Assembly (NCBI GenBank): GCA_012523855.1
Contig: JAAYTB010000126.1
Span: 1-46,925, forward strand
Origin: Clostridia bacterium
GTDB taxonomy: Bacteria; Bacillota; Clostridia; Clostridiales; Clostridiaceae
DNA: 46,925 nucleotides
Direction of reading: 5' to 3'
How positions within the stretch are numbered: position 1 is the stretch's first letter; each line of letters begins with the position of its first letter. The position numbers and the translations under genes are program-made. This document shows, piece by piece, positions 34,999-41,891 of the stretch. Under the pieces are notes generated by a model. The model did not search any database and had not been told where the DNA came from. It saw only the letters and a list, made by a program, of their open reading frames with translations.

Positions 34999-36495
34999 GT
35001 GGCGCAAAAAAAGGGATATAGTAGATATTTTATAATATTACAGCAGGACGAGAACGGTTATTCAGTATCATCTGACAAACTACCTTCCGGCTATACTAAA
35101 TTAGAAACCAAAAGTGATAAGTGCAAAATAACCTATTATGTACAGAACATAAAGAAGGAGCTAGAGCCTTATTACATGGTTCTTATCTGTAGCAAGAAGG
35201 ACACTAAAAAGATTATCAATCTTGGAGAAATGAACATAGATGAGTATGGTAGAGCGGAGATAACATACGAATATAGCACAGCAAACATCGCAGGTAGTAC
35301 TCTCCCTATAGATCTAGTGACAGGAGCAGCAATTATTAAGCAGGATGGTAGTAAGATTATATCTGTAATGAGTGGTTTTGCTTCAGCAGATCCACCATCA
35401 GATTGGAAAGGCTTCCACTTGCTAAATGAAAATAGAAAGGAAAGTGTAGCTGAAGAAAAAGTAGAGAAGGCTGAAAAGAAACCTGAAAAAGCTAAGAAAA
35501 AAGTTAAGGAAACCGAAAAGGAAGAAACTATAATAGAGGAAAGTTCTGAACAGACCAAGGTTTTTGAGGAATATGAAAGAAAAATTGAAGAATTGAAGCA
35601 ATTGAAAGATAAGCTAGCAGAAGAAGAGAAAAAGGAAGAAAAGATAGATATAAAAGAAGAGTTAAAGGTTGAAGAAAAGGAAGATATCAAGGCTGAAGAA
35701 AAAACCGAAAAAGCAGAGGAAGTAAAGGAAAAGGTAAAAACAGAAGAAAAGTCAAAGGATCAAGTGAAAGAAGAAATAAAAGAAGAAGTAAAAGTGTCAT
35801 TGGAAGAAAAAGTAAGAAAAGAAATACAGGAAAAACTGGAACAGGAAATTGAAGAAAAGGTAAGGCGAGAAATCGAAGAAAAAGTAAAGAAGGAAATTGA
35901 GGAAAAGGTAAAAGCAGAAATAAAGGAAGAAATAAAAGAGGAAATAAAAGAAGAAGTTATACAGAAGGAAAAGGTTGAAGAAAAGGCAGAAGAGGATAGC
36001 AAGAAAGAAATAGTAGATGAGCACAGGACTGTGAAAGATGGGTCTAGCAAAGAGCAGGAATATCCTTTAGGTACTGTAGGAGAGTTTTTCAAAAGCCTAG
36101 CTAAGGACTTTGAAGAAGTTCAAGGTGCATGTACAGAGATAAAGAGATGTAAATGGTATAAGGTCAATGTAGAAAGTATGCAGGATATGAATAGTGAGTC
36201 AGACTATAATAAATACACTATAATCTACTATCCTATGATGAGCTATTATCCATATATAAACAAGCATAAACACTTCTTGTTAGGTTACAAGTATGATAAG
36301 GAAGGAAAAATGAAATACATTGTTTATGGTATAGCAGGAAGTAAGAATATCTATGACCAGCCTTATGGTGGAAAGTCTGGATTTGTTACCTGGGTTTCTG
36401 AAGATGAGGCTGATACTAGAGGAGAACAGTTAGGCTACTGGCTTATGTTTTATGATTTCAAAACTTCAACTATAGTAGTTCCAGCTAGAAAATAA
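34999..36495 (+). CDS. Protein of unknown function with a long charged helix
   Basis: This 498-aa protein has three parts. The first about 140 residues form a globular domain (YSRYFIILQQDENGYSV, PYYMVLICSKKD, LGEMNIDEYGRAEITYEY) seen in proteins found widely in Clostridia. Residues about 145-350 are almost only Glu and Lys and contain six tandem 8-residue units. The last about 140 residues are a second globular domain (GEFFKSLAKDFEEV, YYPYINKHKHFLLGYKYD, PYGGKSGFVTWV). I start at GTG 34999 because GGAGGG lies 8 bp upstream. It lacks a signal peptide. A spore or envelope structural role is possible but unproven. Confidence 0.75.
   Translation: MAQKKGYSRYFIILQQDENGYSVSSDKLPSGYTKLETKSDKCKITYYVQNIKKELEPYYMVLICSKKDTKKIINLGEMNIDEYGRAEITYEYSTANIAGSTLPIDLVTGAAIIKQDGSKIISVMSGFASADPPSDWKGFHLLNENRKESVAEEKVEKAEKKPEKAKKKVKETEKEETIIEESSEQTKVFEEYERKIEELKQLKDKLAEEEKKEEKIDIKEELKVEEKEDIKAEEKTEKAEEVKEKVKTEEKSKDQVKEEIKEEVKVSLEEKVRKEIQEKLEQEIEEKVRREIEEKVKKEIEEKVKAEIKEEIKEEIKEEVIQKEKVEEKAEEDSKKEIVDEHRTVKDGSSKEQEYPLGTVGEFFKSLAKDFEEVQGACTEIKRCKWYKVNVESMQDMNSESDYNKYTIIYYPMMSYYPYINKHKHFLLGYKYDKEGKMKYIVYGIAGSKNIYDQPYGGKSGFVTWVSEDEADTRGEQLGYWLMFYDFKTSTIVVPARK
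35806..35949 (+). repeat. Six tandem 24-bp units coding an 8-residue repeat
   Basis: The units read EKVRKEIQ, EKLEQEIE, EKVRREIE, EKVKKEIE, EKVKAEIK and EEIKEEIK, one every 24 bp in frame. Codon choice differs between units, so the repeat is old or selected at protein level. The pattern fits a single charged alpha helix. Confidence 0.85.
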
Positions 36496-36577
36496 TAAAA
36501 TATCACTAACCTAGGTTATATTTTTCTCCAGCTTCTAATATAATTTACCAATACTACTGAGAAGGGGAAAGTTTAGT

Positions 36578-37165
36578 ATGAGTATAATTATATTGAATAG
36601 AAAGAGGCTGGGAGTAACTATAATAATTTTAGGCCTAATGCTGGTGCTAGTAGGAGTAGAAATAAGTTTTAGCCACAGATTGAAAACCACAGTGCTAATT
36701 CAAAATGGTTTTACAAATTTAAAGAAATACTCAATTGAAAATAGTGGTATAACATATAAACTTCCCGATAGTTGGGAAAAAACAAAGCAAGATCTAGGTG
36801 GAGCAGATATACCCTACCATAATAATTTTATCTATACTGATGGAAATATTCATGGTTATGTCCAACTTTGGAATTCAAAAGATGGGGATTTGAAGAAATT
36901 TATAGATAGTGGCAAATCCAGCGCTTATAAGCAGGAAAATGTATCTAATTATGAATATAAGCCTATTGACATTAAGGGTAAGAAGGCCTATTTGCTAACA
37001 TATAATGCAATAACACCTTCAGGAAAAGATATGAAGGCTTTTGAATATTTTATAGATAGCCAGGGAAGCTTTTTTAGAATGGTTTTCTTTGTACCTAAGG
37101 ATAAGTTTAAGGAAAATATGCCAGCTATCTTTGATGCTTTAGTCAACACTTATGAAAAAAGTTAA
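36578..37165 (+). CDS. Membrane-anchored PsbP-like protein
   Basis: This 195-aa protein has one membrane segment (about 11-29), then an extracellular domain with KKYSIENSGITYKLPDSWEKT, YVQLWNSKDG and FEYFIDSQGSFFRMVFFVPKDKF. The strand pattern and the YSIENSGITYKLPDSW opening resemble PsbP-related domains of clostridial proteins of unknown role. AAGGGGAAAG lies 10 bp before the ATG. It shares direction with the charged-helix gene 82 bp upstream and is followed by a terminator. Confidence 0.7.
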   Translation: MSIIILNRKRLGVTIIILGLMLVLVGVEISFSHRLKTTVLIQNGFTNLKKYSIENSGITYKLPDSWEKTKQDLGGADIPYHNNFIYTDGNIHGYVQLWNSKDGDLKKFIDSGKSSAYKQENVSNYEYKPIDIKGKKAYLLTYNAITPSGKDMKAFEYFIDSQGSFFRMVFFVPKDKFKENMPAIFDALVNTYEKS

Positions 37166-37213
37166 TAATGTTGATAAAAAATCCCCTAAGTATTATAATT
37201 TTAATGTAAGAGT

Positions 37214-37240
37214 AGAGAAGCATTATGCTTCTCTTTTAGT
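37214..37240 (+). terminator. Rho-independent terminator
   Basis: AGAGAAGCAT pairs perfectly with ATGCTTCTCT around TA and is followed by TTTAGTTTT. Confidence 0.8.
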
Positions 37241-37259
37241 TTTATAAGATTAAATGAAA

Positions 37260-37294
37260 GGAGGGGGGTTGTAGATAAACAACCGTAATTTATG
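37260..37294 (+). promoter_or_regulatory. Ribosome site separated from its ATG by a hairpin
   Basis: GGAGGGG (37260-37266) is 25 bp from the ATG at 37292. Between them GGTTGT (37267-37272) pairs with ACAACC (37279-37284). Folding this stem leaves only GTAATTT between the structure and the ATG, a normal 7-nt spacing. A TAA at 37286-37288 excludes an in-frame upstream start. Confidence 0.6.
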
Positions 37295-38125
37295 AAAAAA
37301 GTATTAAAAAATATATCTGTACTTTTATTATTGATAATTATGATTTTTTCAAGCAGTGGATGTCAAAAAATTAATGAATTAAAACTGGAATTGGGCTTAA
37401 TTAATAATGACTTTGAATATATTAAGGAAGGCAAAGCTGATAAAATTATTATTCAAAGCACCAGAGATCAAGGTTTTAGATTTATAGTAACAGATAAGAG
37501 CACCATAGGCGATATGTATGACATACTTTCTTCTGCTAAAAAAGTTGATGAAAAGTCTGAACTGCAACCAGACTATATATTTGAAATACATGAAAATGGA
37601 ACAGTCCATAAATTTAATTATATAACAGGATTAGATAAAAACGATTATGGTAACCTATATAGTGATGATGCTGTTTATATAGTTTCCAAAAGAATAGACC
37701 ATGATATTATTAGGAATCTATGGAACTATAGGGCTCCTAGAGAGTTCAAGGTAACCTACTATGGTTCTATCTTGCAATTTTTAAATGCCTTTGGGAAAGA
37801 TATAACTGCCAATAGTAAAAAGGTTGGCATAGATCTATCTCAAGATGTAGAGGGAGCTAAGTATCAATTGTCCTTGGAAATAGAAGAGTTTGAGGAAGAA
37901 CTAGCAAAAACTATGTCTACTGCTAAAATTGTTGATAATAACAGTGAAGAATTTGACGTCTTAGTTAGTATAAAAACTCAAGGTTACAAGACTAAGGTAT
38001 ACAAGGCTGTAATTACCGTATTTGATAAGGTGGATAAGAGTGAAACCAAGTACTATATTAATAACATCCATGAAAATGGAGAATGGGAAATCAATGTTAC
38101 CAATACAAGACCTAATAGATTTTAG
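37292..38125 (+). CDS. Lipoprotein of unknown function
   Basis: This 277-aa exported lipoprotein has a hydrophobic signal with lipobox SSGC (Cys24), then a beta-rich domain (about 45-150; KIIIQSTRDQGFRFIV, PDYIFEIHENGTVHKF) and a second domain (about 155-270; FKVTYYGSILQFLNAFG, YYINNIHENGEWEINV). I do not recognise the family firmly; the first half recalls YhfM-like domains. It precedes the mrp-type gene by 15 bp. Start choice is forced by the upstream stop and involves the hairpin spacer described separately. Confidence 0.75.
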   Translation: MKKVLKNISVLLLLIIMIFSSSGCQKINELKLELGLINNDFEYIKEGKADKIIIQSTRDQGFRFIVTDKSTIGDMYDILSSAKKVDEKSELQPDYIFEIHENGTVHKFNYITGLDKNDYGNLYSDDAVYIVSKRIDHDIIRNLWNYRAPREFKVTYYGSILQFLNAFGKDITANSKKVGIDLSQDVEGAKYQLSLEIEEFEEELAKTMSTAKIVDNNSEEFDVLVSIKTQGYKTKVYKAVITVFDKVDKSETKYYINNIHENGEWEINVTNTRPNRF

Positions 38126-38140
38126 AAAGGACGTGAATTT

Positions 38141-38977
38141 ATGGGAGCTTGCGATACTTGTAGCAGTAAGGAAACTTGTAATAGCAAGAAGGAAGGCTCC
38201 TGCACAAGGCTTCTTCCAGCACAGGGGAAAATTAAAAATATCATAGGAATAATTAGCGGTAAAGGCGGTGTAGGTAAATCTACTGTAACAGGCCTTACAG
38301 CTATAGAGTTAACTAAACAAGGCTATAAGGTAGGGGTGCTAGATGCAGACATTACCGGCCCTTCAATGCCAAGATTTTTTGGTTTGCAGGAAAAAAGAGC
38401 TACAGGCATAGCTGGAGAAAAGGAAAAGCAGCTTATATTTCAGCCTGTTATAAGCACTAGCGGCATAAAAATAATGTCTTTAAACTTTTTAACGGAAGTA
38501 GAGGATGAACCAGTTATTTGGAGGGGACCTGTAATAACTGGAGTACTAAATCAGATGTTTTCCGATACTGCTTGGGGTGAATTAGATTATTTACTAATAG
38601 ATATGCCACCAGGTACTGGAGATATAGCTCTTACAGTTATGCAAACTTTTCCTTTAACTTCAATAATGATAGTTTCTACACCACAGGATATGGTGTCTAT
38701 GATAGTTAAAAAAGTAGTAATAATGGCTGAAAAGCTAAATGTTCCTATACTAGGAGTAGTAGAGAATATGTCCTACATTCAATGTGGTAACTGCCAGGAA
38801 AAAACAAGAATTTTCAGCAAGAAAACCGCTAAAGAACAGGCCCAGTATCTAGGCTTACCATTAATAGCAGAACTACCTATAGATATGGATCTAACAGAAA
38901 GTATGGAAAATGGAGAAGTTGAAAGATACATATTCAATACTTCAAAATATAAGAATATAATTAGTAAAATTGTATAG
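38141..38977 (+). CDS. Mrp/ApbC-type iron-sulfur carrier ATPase
   Basis: This 278-aa P-loop ATPase of the MinD/Mrp class assembles and transfers Fe-S clusters. The deviant Walker A is SGKGGVGKST (about residues 39-48). Also seen are DADITGPSMPRFFG, LIDMPPGTGDIAL and, near the end, CGNCQEK, the CxxC that bridges the cluster at the dimer interface. A Cys-rich amino end (CDTCSS...CNS...CTR) is typical of clostridial versions. It lies 47 bp before a ferredoxin gene; the two probably form an operon. Confidence 0.94.
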   Translation: MGACDTCSSKETCNSKKEGSCTRLLPAQGKIKNIIGIISGKGGVGKSTVTGLTAIELTKQGYKVGVLDADITGPSMPRFFGLQEKRATGIAGEKEKQLIFQPVISTSGIKIMSLNFLTEVEDEPVIWRGPVITGVLNQMFSDTAWGELDYLLIDMPPGTGDIALTVMQTFPLTSIMIVSTPQDMVSMIVKKVVIMAEKLNVPILGVVENMSYIQCGNCQEKTRIFSKKTAKEQAQYLGLPLIAELPIDMDLTESMENGEVERYIFNTSKYKNIISKIV

Positions 38978-39024
38978 AATATAGTTGTAAGTATAGAAAA
39001 GGGAAAATTTTTGGAGGTGTTACA

Positions 39025-39213
39025 ATGATTCCTAAGGTAGATAAGGAAACCTGTATAGGCTGTGGCCTATGCCCATCTATTTGTCCAGAGGTTTTTGAAA
39101 TGGAAGACGATGGCAAAGCAGGCACTATAGTTGATGAAGTTCCTTCAGAAGCAGAAGATAGTGCAAAAGAAGCAGAAAGTAGCTGCCCAGTAGACGCTAT
39201 CGAAGTAGAGTAA
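39025..39213 (+). CDS. 4Fe-4S ferredoxin
   Basis: This 62-aa electron carrier has one cluster bound by CIGCGLCPSICP plus the later Cys in SSCPVDAI. It is the single-cluster type seen in Thermotoga and many Clostridia. GGAGGTG is 6 bp before the ATG. A terminator follows directly. Confidence 0.96.
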   Translation: MIPKVDKETCIGCGLCPSICPEVFEMEDDGKAGTIVDEVPSEAEDSAKEAESSCPVDAIEVE

Positions 39214-39216
39214 AAG

Positions 39217-39258
39217 AAAAAAGATAACCCAGTTTCACAGGGCTATCTTTTTTATTTT
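39217..39258 (+). terminator. Terminator after the ferredoxin gene
   Basis: AAAAAAGATA-CCC pairs with GGG-TATCTTTTTT with one mismatch, followed by ATTTT. Confidence 0.85.
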
Positions 39259-39283
39259 CTATCAATAATTATCATATCCGCAC

Positions 39284-39402
39284 CAGCACCCAGCCACCCA
39301 ATCTCTGATACCTGACACCCGATATCTGCTAGCTGATATCTGTTATCCCATACCTGTTTTCTGACATCTGATACCTGTTTTCCGATACCTGTTATCTGCT
39401 TC
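39284..39402. repeat. Tandem degenerate heptamer array, consensus CTGATAC
   Basis: Fourteen contiguous 7-bp units from 39305 to 39402 all begin with C. Base counts over these 14 are C14, T11, G13, A8/T4, T12, A11, T7/C6. Three weaker units (CAGCACC, CAGCCAC, CCAATCT) extend it left to 39284. It lies between the ferredoxin terminator and the thiT stop codon and overlaps that stop by two bases. The same family recurs inverted at 46863. Confidence 0.9.
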
Positions 39403-40087
39403 AGCCTTCCACAGCTTTAGCCAGTCTTTCAAAGGGAACAAGAAGAAGGAATATTACGCAGATAACTGTTTCTATCACTAAGAAAGAACCGTTATATACT
39501 GTGGAATACAATAGGGCAGAGGAGTAACCAAGTTCCGCAGCGTATTCAGAGAAAAATACCACACCAGATATTAGATGGCATAAAAATCTCAAGGATATAC
39601 CTAGAGAAACTCCTAAGAATTTATTCTTTCTAAAGAAACCAGCAGTACCTAAGACCAAATAAGGTAGTGGGTAATCTAGTAGTAATTGCACAGGGTGAAC
39701 TAGATAAGGACCTAAAACAAGGGAAATAACACCAAAAAGTAGGCCTGTTAACATACCTACTTCTGGCCCATACCAAAAGGCCAAAAGAAATATAGGTACC
39801 ATACTTCCTAAGGTGACACTGCCTCCTTGAGGCAATCTGTAGATCTTAAAGGTATCTAAAATGATAGTAAGAGCCAACATTAGACTAATTTGTGCTAGTA
39901 GCTTTGGTGTGAATTTGATTTTTTTAGCTCTGATAAGTACAAGGATTATTATCAATAATGCTACTATAGTCAAAATTCCTAAAGGTTGGGAAAAGATATC
40001 CTTAATGTTTTCTAGTAGGTTAATCTCCTTTAACCCCTCCCAGCTGTCTTTAAGAGTATCTGTGATTTTGTTGAAAATCTTTGACAT
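39401..40087 (-). CDS. thiT: Thiamine ECF-transporter substrate-binding subunit
   Basis: This 228-aa membrane protein is the thiamine-specific S component of an energy-coupling-factor importer. The core shows LALTIILDTFKIYRLPQGGSVTLGSMVPIF and LAFWYGPEVGMLTGLLFG, which hold the thiamine-site residues, plus DYPLPY. It has an extra amino-terminal portion of about 55 residues with one more membrane segment compared with the 180-190-residue lactococcal ThiT. ATG 40087 follows AAGGGGG. The TPP riboswitch upstream confirms the assignment. No EcfA/T genes are nearby. Confidence 0.94.
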   Translation of the reverse strand: MSKIFNKITDTLKDSWEGLKEINLLENIKDIFSQPLGILTIVALLIIILVLIRAKKIKFTPKLLAQISLMLALTIILDTFKIYRLPQGGSVTLGSMVPIFLLAFWYGPEVGMLTGLLFGVISLVLGPYLVHPVQLLLDYPLPYLVLGTAGFFRKNKFLGVSLGISLRFLCHLISGVVFFSEYAAELGYSSALLYSTVYNGSFLVIETVICVIFLLLVPFERLAKAVEG

Positions 40088-40111
40088 TGTAAACCCCCTT
40101 TTATTAAAATG

Positions 40112-40139
40112 AAAAAAACCGCAAACCATAGGTTGCGGT
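40112..40139 (-). terminator. Riboswitch-controlled terminator before thiT
   Basis: On the minus strand ACCGCAACC pairs with GGTTTGCGGT, followed by seven T. It is the expression platform of the TPP element. Confidence 0.85.
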
Positions 40140-40165
40140 AATATACTTATAGAAAAGTTTATAAA

Positions 40166-40249
40166 ATCGCTTCCCTACGCTGGTACTAACCAGATCAGGT
40201 ATGAGGGTTAATGGTTAAACAACCATTTCTCAGCCTAAGGCACCCCTAG
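40166..40249 (-). promoter_or_regulatory. TPP riboswitch
   Basis: On the minus strand the conserved parts appear in order: GGGGTGCC, GGCTGAGAAA, ACCCTCATACCTGATCTGG and TAGTACCAGCGTAGGGAAG. Thiamine pyrophosphate binding should favour the terminator that follows and shut off thiT. Confidence 0.97.
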
Positions 40250-40277
40250 CATGAACGGATATTTAATTATTAATGTA

Positions 40278-40306
40278 ATTGTAGACTAACTTTTAAAAAA
40301 AGTCAA
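40278..40306 (-). promoter_or_regulatory. Promoter of the TPP riboswitch-thiT transcript
   Basis: On the minus strand TTGACT (40306-40301), 17 bp, TACAAT (40283-40278). The -35 hexamer overlaps the last codons of the upstream 58-aa gene. Confidence 0.7.
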
Positions 40307-40469
40307 TGATTCTATCATTAGTTATAGTAGGATTATTCATAGGTAGATCCACTGTATCTCCCAGCTTTACATCCTTAGGAAGGCGAGTAATGGAAACATC
40401 CATAGTTTCGCCATTTTCTAGTGCAATAAAAGCTTCTGTTAAGTTCTTATCTATTACTTTCCCTCTCAT
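40293..40469 (-). CDS. 58-aa DUF3006-like protein
   Basis: A small gene with a clear GAGGTGAT ribosome site 6 bp before ATG 40469. The product starts MRGKVIDKNLTEAFIALENG, then MDVSITRLPKDVKLGDTVDLP, which matches the pattern of DUF3006 small beta-rich proteins, followed by a short tail. These often accompany envelope or competence-type proteins; function is unknown. It lies 70 bp downstream of the DUF3048 gene on the same strand and is probably co-transcribed with it. Confidence 0.8.
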   Translation of the reverse strand: MRGKVIDKNLTEAFIALENGETMDVSITRLPKDVKLGDTVDLPMNNPTITNDRIIDFF

Positions 40470-40539
40470 TTGAAATCACCTCGGAATTAGTGTGGATTTA
40501 TTACAGCATAATTATTCCTAAGGTAATTTCATAAGTTAC

Positions 40540-41631
40540 TTATTGAAATTCAATTTGTAGCTTATCGTCAGTTATGTGCCACCAAGTATTTCCCGGAGAA
40601 AGACTTACTAGTTCCCCTGTAGAATCCTTTAAAATTGTAGGAGAGACCTCTGAAGACTTTAACCAAGTAATTTCCATGTACTTACCGGCGCTTATTACAT
40701 AGCCTTTACCTTGTCCTATAAGTTTCATCTCAAGACGGCCATCACTGAGGGTTTTTATATCAGTGATTTGCACCACTATATTTGAAACAGTTATATTGCC
40801 ATTAGTAGATCTATCTACTGCCGCTTTGCCATCCATGGCCTTATAATAAAGATTATCTTTGAATTCATAAGAGGTATTATAATATGTACTAAGTTTTAAA
40901 TTTACTTTTTCCGCTGTCTTAAAATCCTTATCCCAATAGCTCTGATTAAATTTAAAGGAAGCAGTAGCTGGCTTTATAAAATCTCTGTTGCTTATGAGCC
41001 TTCTTAGCTTGTCCGCAGAGCTATATAGGTTATGAGGGATTTTTCTTGAATTATCTCTCCAATAGTAGCCACCATAGGTAAATTCATTCATGCTCAAAAG
41101 ATTTTCTTTTTTGATGGTTTCTAAAGCTACGGGACTGGCACCACAATGAGCAAAAGGAAGGTCGTATTCTTTTGCTATGGATAAAAAATAAGGACGGGCA
41201 CTTCTAACAGGTCCAATTTCCTTGGGGTTTTTTGAATGAAATAAGGCCATAAATCTAGGAATGCCACCTTCAGCCATAGTTTCATAAACAATATCTGCTT
41301 CTGATAGGCCAGATTGAGGTCTGGCAGCTTTAGAATTTTCTACTATAACCAAGAAGGGAATATTATCAAAACTTTCCTTGCTAAGTTCAAGACCAGTATA
41401 AGCAGAAATGTATTGGTCAGTAGGAGTTACATCTACAGGTTCTGCATTTTCTTCTTCCTTAGTAATTGTATTCTCTTTTTCTTGCTCCTGCCCTGTAGGG
41501 ACCTTTTCCTTCATACTGAACTTATCTTTATTAAAAGTAGCATAGCCAATCAGGGAGCCTACAACAAGTAAAGAAATTGTAGTTAAAAGTCTTTTGCCCA
41601 TATTTCTTTTTTGGGGATGTTTATAATACAT
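40540..41631 (-). CDS. yerB: DUF3048 (YerB-like) exported protein
   Basis: This 363-aa protein has an amino-terminal membrane segment (about 14-28), a charged linker and the DUF3048 domain. Family motifs are LVIVENSKAARPQSGLSEADIVYE, EGGIPRFMALFHSK, EIGPVRSARPYF and AHCGASPVAL. The carboxy part (about 235-360) is the second DUF3048 domain with GKGYVISAGKYMEITW and GNTWWHI. GAGGTGA lies 10 bp before the ATG. It is probably extracellular and anchored; its activity is unknown. Confidence 0.88.
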   Translation of the reverse strand: MYYKHPQKRNMGKRLLTTISLLVVGSLIGYATFNKDKFSMKEKVPTGQEQEKENTITKEEENAEPVDVTPTDQYISAYTGLELSKESFDNIPFLVIVENSKAARPQSGLSEADIVYETMAEGGIPRFMALFHSKNPKEIGPVRSARPYFLSIAKEYDLPFAHCGASPVALETIKKENLLSMNEFTYGGYYWRDNSRKIPHNLYSSADKLRRLISNRDFIKPATASFKFNQSYWDKDFKTAEKVNLKLSTYYNTSYEFKDNLYYKAMDGKAAVDRSTNGNITVSNIVVQITDIKTLSDGRLEMKLIGQGKGYVISAGKYMEITWLKSSEVSPTILKDSTGELVSLSPGNTWWHITDDKLQIEFQ

Positions 41632-41824
41632 TTTTACTTTTTCACCTCACTTTATATTATATAATGTAATTAACTATAATAATATACGATTTACCTATTA
41701 CTTGTATACCTATATAATGAATAATTTAAATTATGTCAAGAAGAGAAAAAGAATAAGAAAGGGTAAAAATTAGAGGAAAATTGTAGTAATATCTAATACT
41801 AATATTTAAAGGACTATTTCGGAA

Positions 41825-41853
41825 TTGCTAATATTTTTTAATAGGAGTATAAT
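41825..41853 (+). promoter_or_regulatory. Promoter of nrdDG
   Basis: TTGCTA (41825-41830), 17 bp and a perfect TATAAT (41848-41853). Confidence 0.7.
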
Positions 41854-41859
41854 AACATA

Positions 41860-41875
41860 GTACTATATATTGTGT
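41860..41875 (+). promoter_or_regulatory. NrdR-type box
   Basis: GTACTATATATTGTGT matches 14 of 16 positions of the NrdR box form ACACTATATATTGTGT. It begins at the expected transcription start, 7 bp after the -10. A second box at the usual spacing was not evident. Confidence 0.55.
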
Positions 41876-41891
41876 AATGGGGGTTAGAAAA

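Noticed and set aside
35760..36092. Long minus-strand frames opposite the charged-helix gene
   Set aside because: They are by-products of GAA/AAA-rich codons, read as Ser/Phe-rich low complexity on the other strand.
39284..39402. CRISPR array
   Set aside because: The repeat period is 7 bp with no spacers, and no cas genes are present.
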